From an uncultured Collinsella sp. (GTDB lineage Bacteria > Actinomycetota > Coriobacteriia > Coriobacteriales > Coriobacteriaceae), in the NCBI GenBank assembly GCA_958418185.1, contig CATZEP010000041.1, positions 1 to 10,824 on the forward strand: a DNA stretch of 10,824 nucleotides. Reading direction: 5' to 3'. The position numbers were made by a program, and so were the translations under genes. The notes under the pieces were generated by a model, which saw nothing but the letters and a program-made list of their open reading frames with translations, was not told the DNA's origin and searched no databases. Below, piece by piece: positions 6,909 to 10,824 of the stretch; within the stretch, counting starts at the first letter, position 1; every line of letters starts with the position of its first letter.

Positions 6909-6950
6909 CGCATGGTACCCTTGTTATCGTTTAGGAGGAGGTACCATGCG
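6909..6950 (+). promoter_or_regulatory. 11-bp inverted repeat enclosing the nrdR ribosome binding site and start codon
   Basis: CGCATGGTACC (6909-6919) and GGTACCATGCG (6940-6950) are perfect inverted repeats separated by 20 nt. The second arm contains the nrdR ATG (6946-6948), and the spacer contains the strong ribosome site AGGAGGAG (6933-6940). In RNA this would put the start codon in a stem and the Shine-Dalgarno sequence in or beside the loop; in DNA it could be an operator. The first arm (TGGTACCCT) could alternatively be part of a -10 region, in which case the arm would not be in the transcript. Confidence 0.55.
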
Positions 6951-7389
6951 CTGTCCCAAATGCGGCAAGGCACATACCCGCGTTGTCGATTCCCGTATGC
7001 AGGAGTCGAACAACACTATCAAGCGTCGTCGCGAATGCTGTTCGTGCAATTATCGTTTTACAACGTTCGAGCGCTGCGAAGATCCCATCGAGGTTATCAA
7101 ATCCGACGGGTCAAAGCAGCGGTTCGATCGCAACAAGCTGCTGGTTGGTCTGATGCGCGCCACGATTAAGCGCGATATCGATACGAAAAAGCTCAACGAG
7201 ATCATCGATGATATCGAGGTGGAACTGCGTTCCCGTACGCTGACGGCTGTTACGTCCCACGAACTGGGCGATATGGTGCTTAAGCGCCTGGCCAAGATCG
7301 ACAAGGTGGCCTACATTCGTTTTGCCTCGGTCTATCGCGATTTCAAAGACGTCGACGAGTTTTTGCAAGAGCTCGACAAGCTAAGGTGA
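6946..7389 (+). CDS. nrdR: Transcriptional repressor NrdR
   Basis: NrdR senses ATP/dATP and represses ribonucleotide reductase operons through NrdR boxes. The 147 residues (family usually about 150) show the N-terminal zinc ribbon with C3, C6, C31 and C34 (MRCPKCG, CCSC), the RRRECCSCNYRFTTFER segment that follows, and an ATP-cone domain (about 46-136, starting PIEVIKSDGSKQRFDRNKL), ending in the usual YRDFKDVDEF stretch. The ribosome site AGGAGGAG is very strong. It lies 51 bp downstream of the LysM gene and may be read from the SOS promoter as well as from a local one. The lexA / LysM gene / nrdR order is also found in Mycobacterium and Corynebacterium. dut follows after 4 bp. Confidence 0.96.
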   Translation: MRCPKCGKAHTRVVDSRMQESNNTIKRRRECCSCNYRFTTFERCEDPIEVIKSDGSKQRFDRNKLLVGLMRATIKRDIDTKKLNEIIDDIEVELRSRTLTAVTSHELGDMVLKRLAKIDKVAYIRFASVYRDFKDVDEFLQELDKLR

Positions 7390-7393
7390 TTTC

Positions 7394-7837
7394 ATGTCCA
7401 ACATTACCGTTAACATTAAGCGTCTCGATCCCACGGTCGAGCTTCCCAAATACGCACATCCCACGGATGCCGGCCTTGACCTCCGTGCCAACGAAGACTG
7501 CACCCTCAAGCCCTTTGAGCGCCGCTTGGTCTCCACTGGCTTGGCCATTGCGCTGCCCGATGGCTACGCCGGCTTTGTCCAGCCCCGTAGCGGCCTAGCT
7601 ATTAAGCAGGGCCTGTCTATAGTCAACACGCCCGGTCTCATCGACGCCCACTATCGAGGTGAGCTTAAGGTCATCCTCATCAACCTGGATCCCACCAACA
7701 ATATCCAGATCAACAAAGGCGACCGCATTGCGCAGCTCGTCATCCAAGAAGTCCCCACGGTCAATCTCGTAGAAGTAGAAGAACTAGACGAAACTGATCG
7801 AGGAGCCGGCGGTTTCGGTTCTAGCGGCGTATCCTAG
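7394..7837 (+). CDS. dut: Deoxyuridine 5'-triphosphate nucleotidohydrolase (dUTPase)
   Basis: This trimeric dUTPase hydrolyses dUTP to dUMP and pyrophosphate, keeping uracil out of DNA and feeding dTMP synthesis. All five family motifs are present in the 147 residues: I, HPTDAGLDLRA (22-32); II, PRSGLA (64-69); III, NTPGLIDAHYRGEL (78-91) with the catalytic Asp84; IV, KGDRIAQLVI; and V, RGAGGFGSSG at the C-terminus. The start is ATG at 7394 with AAGGTG just upstream, only 4 bp after the nrdR stop, so the two are surely in one transcript. The stop is 17 bp before a large hairpin element that may end or stabilise the mRNA. Confidence 0.96.
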   Translation: MSNITVNIKRLDPTVELPKYAHPTDAGLDLRANEDCTLKPFERRLVSTGLAIALPDGYAGFVQPRSGLAIKQGLSIVNTPGLIDAHYRGELKVILINLDPTNNIQINKGDRIAQLVIQEVPTVNLVEVEELDETDRGAGGFGSSGVS

Positions 7838-7838
7838 T

Positions 7839-7972
7839 CGTTTACGTACTTTCCGCTGACCGGCCCGACCCGCCTATATATCATCCCATGCTCAAACATT
7901 CTCGCTTCGCTGCGAAACTGCGCGTGGGACGATATATAGGCGGGTCGGGCCGGTCAGCTGCGTTTACGCACT
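7839..7972. repeat. 12-bp near-perfect direct repeat flanking hairpin element A
   Basis: CGTTTACGTACT (7839-7850) and CGTTTACGCACT (7961-7972) match at 11 of 12 positions. They bracket element A with 4 bp and 2 bp in between. This could be a degraded target-site duplication, or a repeat unrelated to the element. Confidence 0.45.
7855..7958. repeat. Hairpin repeat element A (104 bp, 28-bp perfect arms)
   Basis: The outer arms 7855-7882 and 7931-7958 are perfect 28-bp reverse complements. Inside them, 7883-7891 and 7922-7930 pair with one mismatch and one wobble, leaving a 30-nt loop (7892-7921) that itself holds a TTCG/CGAA mini-stem. The loop and inner stem are shared, in reverse orientation, with element B; the arms are not. 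It starts 17 bp after the dut stop. There is no T-run after either arm, so it is not a textbook intrinsic terminator, though such a stem could still stop or stabilise transcripts. Confidence 0.85.
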
Positions 7973-8116
7973 ACAAGCTGCGCCGGATCCTCACATTAGA
8001 AGCTGCAAAGGTGAACCAAAGTAATTAATTGCAGTTTGCAGATGCGGCAAAGGGATTACTCCTTTGTCGCATCTGCATATCAGAAAGATTGATTATTGTT
8101 TTCAAGCGAGTAGACG
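7959..8116. other. Intergenic spacer between hairpin elements A and B
   Basis: No convincing gene is seen here. It is visibly more AT-rich than its surroundings after 8020 and contains one separate long hairpin (8038-8076). No promoter could be placed with confidence. Confidence 0.5.
8038..8076. repeat. 16-bp-stem hairpin of a different sequence family
   Basis: 8038-8053 pairs with 8061-8076 along 16 bp with a single G-U wobble, around a 7-nt loop (gattact). It shares no sequence with elements A-C. The bases after it (atatcagaaag) are not a T-run, and the other side is not one either, so a simple intrinsic terminator on either strand is not supported. Confidence 0.65.
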
Positions 8117-8219
8117 CCCGCCCACCTCTCACACATATCGTTCCACGCGCAGTTTCGCAGCGAGCGAAGCGAAGCGAGAATGTTTGAGCATGGAATGATA
8201 TGTGTGAGAGGTGGGCGGG
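8117..8219. repeat. Hairpin repeat element B (103 bp, 23-bp perfect arms)
   Basis: Arms 8117-8139 and 8197-8219 are perfect 23-bp reverse complements with a sequence different from element A. The inner stem (8140-8148 with 8188-8196) and loop (8149-8187, 39 nt) match the reverse complement of element A's, apart from an extra 9 bp of GCGAA-like units in the loop and one compensated pair in the inner stem (C-G in A, T-A in B). B therefore carries the same core as A in the opposite direction. Confidence 0.85.
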
Positions 8220-8236
8220 AGGGATGCGAGCGCCCC

Positions 8237-8280
8237 GCGAGAATGTTTGAGCATGGAATGATATATGGGCGGCTCCCGCC
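8237..8280. repeat. Partial copy C of the hairpin element (half core plus one arm)
   Basis: 8237-8264 repeats 28 bp of element B (8174-8201) exactly, and 8237-8266 matches the reverse complement of element A at 7876-7905 with one difference in 30. The other half of the core and the partner arm are missing. Its outer end CTCCCGCC (8273-8280) can pair with GGCGGGAG at 8214-8221, at the edge of element B. It ends 17 bp from the stop codon of the convergent glycosyltransferase gene. Confidence 0.75.
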
Positions 8281-8297
8281 GAGCAGCGAACTTTCGA

Positions 8298-9599
8298 CTA
8301 GCGGATATGCGCGGGCTTTCCGCCCCAGTAGAAGCGGCAGAAGGCTCGTTTACGTTTTTGGGGCTTGCCTGCAAGTTCCATGGTTGCGATGGCGATATCC
8401 TCGGCTGCGTGTGGGCGGCAAAGGACTTCGCCATTGATGAGCAGTGCCTTGAGCGACTCGGGATGATCGTGGAGATGACGCAGCGTCACGATGAGCTCGC
8501 GTGCGGTGGTGACATGCATGCTGGCGCCCATGCCGGTGAGCATGGTGGTGTTGGCCTTTTCCTGGCCATATGACTTGCCCAGCAGAATCATAGGCAGGTG
8601 TGCGCACAGGCATTCGGTAACAGTGAGTCCGCCAGATTTGAGGATTGCCAGGTCACAGCCGTGCATAAGCGCTGCCATGTCATCGACGTAGTCAAGAACC
8701 GTGACGTTCTCGAGTTTCATGGCATCGAAAAGCGTTTTGAGACGGGTGGCATATTCGGCATCCTTGCCCGGCAAAAAGACAAAGTGCATGTCCTCGAAGC
8801 TGCGCAGGAAGGGGAGGGTGCGGTCCATCTCCGCGCGAAAGCGAACGTACGGTTGAGGCAAACTGGCGCCGGCCATCACCAGCACAACGAGCTTGTCTGT
8901 GGGGAGATTGAACTTCTCGAGTTCTTCCTCGCGGTTGTAGTCCGTATCAAACCCGGCGCGAATGGGGATGCCCGTAATGCGGATCTTTGCCTCGGGAACC
9001 TTACGGGGTCGGAGTGTTTCGGCCATAAACTCGTTTGCCACGCAGAACAGGTCGGTGTCCTTATGGGGCCACCAACCCTCGACCTCGTAATCGGTCGGTA
9101 CGCAAATGACAGGATAGTCGATGCCCGTAATGACGCGCGCGCCGACGGCGACGTTGGCTGCCGTGATATGTGTGGCTACCACGGCAATGGGCCTGCGAGT
9201 TCGAACGTATTCGTTAAATGCGGGGAACATGATGTGCGACCATGCCGTGCCACCGCCCCAAAGCAGGTGTCCGGTAAGGGTATAACGCCAGGTCAAGTCA
9301 TAAATTGGGCGCGTGGCGCCGGTAAACGAGGCGGCCGTTTTGTTGCCGTCGAATTTTATGCGTCCAAAATCAAGGATATCGAGCACTTCAATCTCAACAT
9401 CCTCGGGGATGCCATTGGTGCCGCGGATGTGGTCGAATGCCTGCGCAATCGCATTTGCGGCGGCCTTGTGGCCCGAGCCGACCGAGGCGTGCACGATAGT
9501 CACGAGAGGTTTTTGCTGAGCCAAGAGCGTGGTTTGTCCCGATTGGGGAGTGCTGTGCGTGAGCAGGGGAGCGTCATCGCTCGTCTGCGTCTGATCCAT
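8298..9599 (-). CDS. MGDG-synthase / GT28-type glycosyltransferase
   Basis: The 433-residue protein has the two-domain GT-B plan of monogalactosyldiacylglycerol synthase and processive diacylglycerol glucosyltransferases (UgtP-like), related to MurG. The N-terminal domain carries HASVGSGHKAAANAIAQAF (37-55) and the PTDYEVEGWWPHKDTDLFCVANE segment; GIPIRAGF marks the linker. The C-terminal sugar-nucleotide domain has the acceptor/donor motif SGGLTVTE (322-329) and GQEKAN (345-350). It most likely adds sugar from a UDP-donor to a membrane diacylglycerol to make glycolipid; sugar and product cannot be read from sequence. No transmembrane helix is seen, so it is probably a peripheral membrane protein. 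AGGGGAG lies 7 bp before the ATG. TACAAT (-) at 9636-9641 may be its -10. It is divergent from trxB and convergent with dut. Confidence 0.85.
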   Translation of the reverse strand: MDQTQTSDDAPLLTHSTPQSGQTTLLAQQKPLVTIVHASVGSGHKAAANAIAQAFDHIRGTNGIPEDVEIEVLDILDFGRIKFDGNKTAASFTGATRPIYDLTWRYTLTGHLLWGGGTAWSHIMFPAFNEYVRTRRPIAVVATHITAANVAVGARVITGIDYPVICVPTDYEVEGWWPHKDTDLFCVANEFMAETLRPRKVPEAKIRITGIPIRAGFDTDYNREEELEKFNLPTDKLVVLVMAGASLPQPYVRFRAEMDRTLPFLRSFEDMHFVFLPGKDAEYATRLKTLFDAMKLENVTVLDYVDDMAALMHGCDLAILKSGGLTVTECLCAHLPMILLGKSYGQEKANTTMLTGMGASMHVTTARELIVTLRHLHDHPESLKALLINGEVLCRPHAAEDIAIATMELAGKPQKRKRAFCRFYWGGKPAHIR

Positions 9600-9716
9600 C
9601 GATATCTCCCCTTCATCTTTGTTTCACAGAGAATCATTGTAGTGCATGAGTGTCACGTTCGCATAAATTTGGGTATGAGCGCAAAGAACGCCAATCTTTC
9701 GACAGGAGGTCTCTTC
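9600..9716. promoter_or_regulatory. Divergent control region of glycosyltransferase and trxB
   Basis: This 117-bp gap must hold both promoters. On the minus strand TACAAT (complement of 9636-9641) is a good -10 for the glycosyltransferase but lacks a recognisable -35. On the plus strand CATAAA (9662-9667) could be a weak -10 for trxB. No operator palindrome was recognised. Confidence 0.35.
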
Positions 9717-10655
9717 ATGACTACTCATCAGCCGATCGATGTTGCCATCATCGGCGGCGGCCCCGCGGGCTATGCCGCAGCCATTTATGCGGCGCGTGCC
9801 AATCTCACGACGACTGTGATCGAACAGGGCATGTCGGGAGGACAGATCGCCACAACCAATGAGGTCGAGAACTATCCGGGCATTCCGCTCTTGAGTGGCG
9901 CCGAACTCGGCGAGCGGTTTCAGCAACATGCAGAGAGCCTGGGAGCACAGGTTGCATGGAGCATGGTTACGGGTATCGATTACGATGCGGATGCGGCGCT
10001 GTTTACGGTGCATCACGATATGGGCGATACGCTGGCCTCGAGCGTTATCGCTTGCATGGGTGCCACGCCGCGATCTGCTGGTTTTGTTGGCGAGGATACG
10101 TATCGCGGTCGTGGCGTTTCTTATTGCGCGACGTGCGATGGCATGTTCTTTCGCGGTAAACAGGTCTTTGTCATCGGTGGCGGTAATGCTGCCTGCGAGG
10201 AAGCCCTGTTCTTGTCAGAAATCGCCAGCAGCGTGACCATCGTCTTGCGCCGCGATCAGTTCCGTGCCCCCGATGGCGTGGTTCAAAAGGTTCTCGCAAA
10301 AGATAATATTTCAGTTAGGTACCAAACTAGTATCGTTGAACTATCGGGCGAGGCCATGCCCACGACTATCACCTTCAAGGAAAACGCTACCGGTGAAACT
10401 TATTCTGAGTCCTTTGATCCTGGTTCGTTTGGCATTTTTGTCTTTGCTGGCACACAGCCCCATACTGAGCTTGTAGAGCATCTGGTAGATCTGGCGCCCG
10501 ACGGCGGTATTGTGACCGACGAATCGATGGCCACCCGCACGCCTGGCTTATTTGCCGCCGGCGATATCCGCTCCAAGCGTTTACGTCAAGTTGTGACCGC
10601 CGTTTCGGACGGAGCCATAGCGGCTACCAGCGCATACGCTTTCTTACGCGGATAA
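9717..10655 (+). CDS. trxB: Thioredoxin reductase (NADPH, FAD)
   Basis: This flavoenzyme reduces thioredoxin with NADPH, supplying electrons to ribonucleotide reductase and thiol repair. The 312 residues are the normal low-Mr TrxR length. They show the FAD Rossmann motif GGGPAG (13-18), the redox-active C137-A-T-C140-D motif, the second nucleotide motif GGGNAACEE (154-162), LRRDQFRA (177-184), where the usual HRRD histidine is Leu but both arginines that contact the NADPH phosphate are kept, and the C-terminal GDIRSKRLRQVVTAVSDGA block (282 onward). ATG at 9717 follows a strong AGGAGGT (9704-9710); the frame is open far upstream, but that part is only antisense to the glycosyltransferase. A terminator follows 39 bp after the stop, so trxB is probably monocistronic. 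Confidence 0.94.
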   Translation: MTTHQPIDVAIIGGGPAGYAAAIYAARANLTTTVIEQGMSGGQIATTNEVENYPGIPLLSGAELGERFQQHAESLGAQVAWSMVTGIDYDADAALFTVHHDMGDTLASSVIACMGATPRSAGFVGEDTYRGRGVSYCATCDGMFFRGKQVFVIGGGNAACEEALFLSEIASSVTIVLRRDQFRAPDGVVQKVLAKDNISVRYQTSIVELSGEAMPTTITFKENATGETYSESFDPGSFGIFVFAGTQPHTELVEHLVDLAPDGGIVTDESMATRTPGLFAAGDIRSKRLRQVVTAVSDGAIAATSAYAFLRG

Positions 10656-10694
10656 GTACGATAATATATCTTATGTAAGGTTGTTATGTTACTT

Positions 10695-10746
10695 AAACGT
10701 CCAGCGGTAACGAGCTTGAGGCAACGTTGCCGCTGGACGTTTTGTT
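10695..10746 (+). terminator. Rho-independent terminator after trxB
   Basis: 10695-10712 pairs with 10725-10742 over 18 bp with one G-U wobble, around a 12-nt loop. The stem runs into TTTTGTTGTG (10740-10749). It is the clearest intrinsic terminator in the window. The complementary strand has only a TTT after the stem, so it is mainly one-directional. Confidence 0.9.
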
Positions 10747-10755
10747 GTGTAAAAA

Positions 10756-10824
10756 ATGAGCCAGCTATCCTGCGACCTGACCCGAGCCAAAGCCGACGAT
10801 CATACCGTTCATTATGGTATGCAA
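10756..10824 (+). CDS. Possible start of a further gene, cut by the window end
   Basis: An ATG at 10756 opens 23 codons that stay open to the last base (MSQLSCDLTRAKADDHTVHY then GMQ). There is no Shine-Dalgarno sequence (the upstream bases are gtgtaaaaa), and I do not recognise the residues. The opposite strand also stays open in one frame, so coding is unproven. A 6-bp hairpin CATACC/GGTATG lies at 10802-10822. Confidence 0.25.
   Translation, partial: MSQLSCDLTRAKADDHTVHYGMQ

Noticed and set aside
7855..8280. CRISPR array or retron-like RNA
   Set aside because: There are only two full copies, in opposite orientation, plus one half copy, with no regular spacers, and no cas or reverse transcriptase gene lies in the window. 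Distant partners outside the window cannot be excluded.
8129..8437. Short open frames on both strands running through the hairpin elements
   Set aside because: They only translate the repeated core (MFEHGMI appears twice) and then run antisense to or into the glycosyltransferase end. There is no ribosome site and no protein-like composition.
8598..9716. Long open plus-strand frame antisense to the glycosyltransferase and continuous with trxB
   Set aside because: The residues before 9717 do not resemble any protein, trxB has a strong ribosome site and a complete FAD motif right after the ATG at 9717, and the opposite strand encodes a convincing glycosyltransferase.

Overview
The window looks like a chromosomal segment of a high-GC Gram-positive bacterium, most likely a member of the Coriobacteriia close to Collinsella. 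This is inferred from three things: the order miaB-miaA-hflX / lexA / LysM gene / nrdR, which is also the order in Actinobacteria such as Mycobacterium; a SpoVS homologue; and LexA boxes of the CGAAC-N4-GTTCG type. No rRNA, tRNA, CRISPR array, transposase or phage gene was seen.

Layout. 1-893 (+) is the 3' part of a GHKL-type ATPase gene, cut by the window edge and broken by an apparent one-base deletion near 543. 968-4948 (+) holds spoVS, then miaB, miaA and hflX; the last three are joined by TAATG stop/start overlaps. 4933-6281 (-) is lexA followed by a DUF1624/HGSNAT-like membrane protein gene, again joined by TAATG; its end overlaps the end of hflX tail to tail by 16 bp. 6282-6444 is the divergent lexA control region, with three LexA boxes exactly 28 bp apart and a strong promoter whose spacer is filled by the middle box. 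6445-7837 (+) holds a membrane-anchored LysM protein (probable SOS division inhibitor of the YneA/Rv2719c/DivS kind), nrdR and dut. 7838-8297 is a 460-bp convergent intergenic region packed with palindromes. 8298-9599 (-) is an MGDG-synthase/GT28-type glycosyltransferase. 9717-10655 (+) is thioredoxin reductase, followed by a classic intrinsic terminator. The last 69 bp may start another gene.

Functional logic. MiaA and MiaB carry out consecutive steps of tRNA A37 modification, and HflX is a ribosome-splitting GTPase. The centre is a DNA-damage and nucleotide-supply block: LexA, a LexA-controlled division inhibitor, NrdR (ribonucleotide reductase repressor) and dUTPase. TrxB can supply the reducing power that ribonucleotide reductase uses.

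Most unusual content. The dut / glycosyltransferase convergent region carries two ~104-bp hairpin elements and one half copy. They share a conserved ~30-nt loop core in opposite orientations, but their arms (28 bp and 23 bp, each perfectly self-complementary) have different sequences, and one pair in the shared inner stem changes in a compensatory way. This looks like a structured repeat family maintained for its fold. I cannot tell from sequence alone whether it is mobile, regulatory or a terminator. Other points of interest are the phased LexA operator array and an 11-bp inverted repeat that encloses the nrdR ribosome binding site and includes its start codon.
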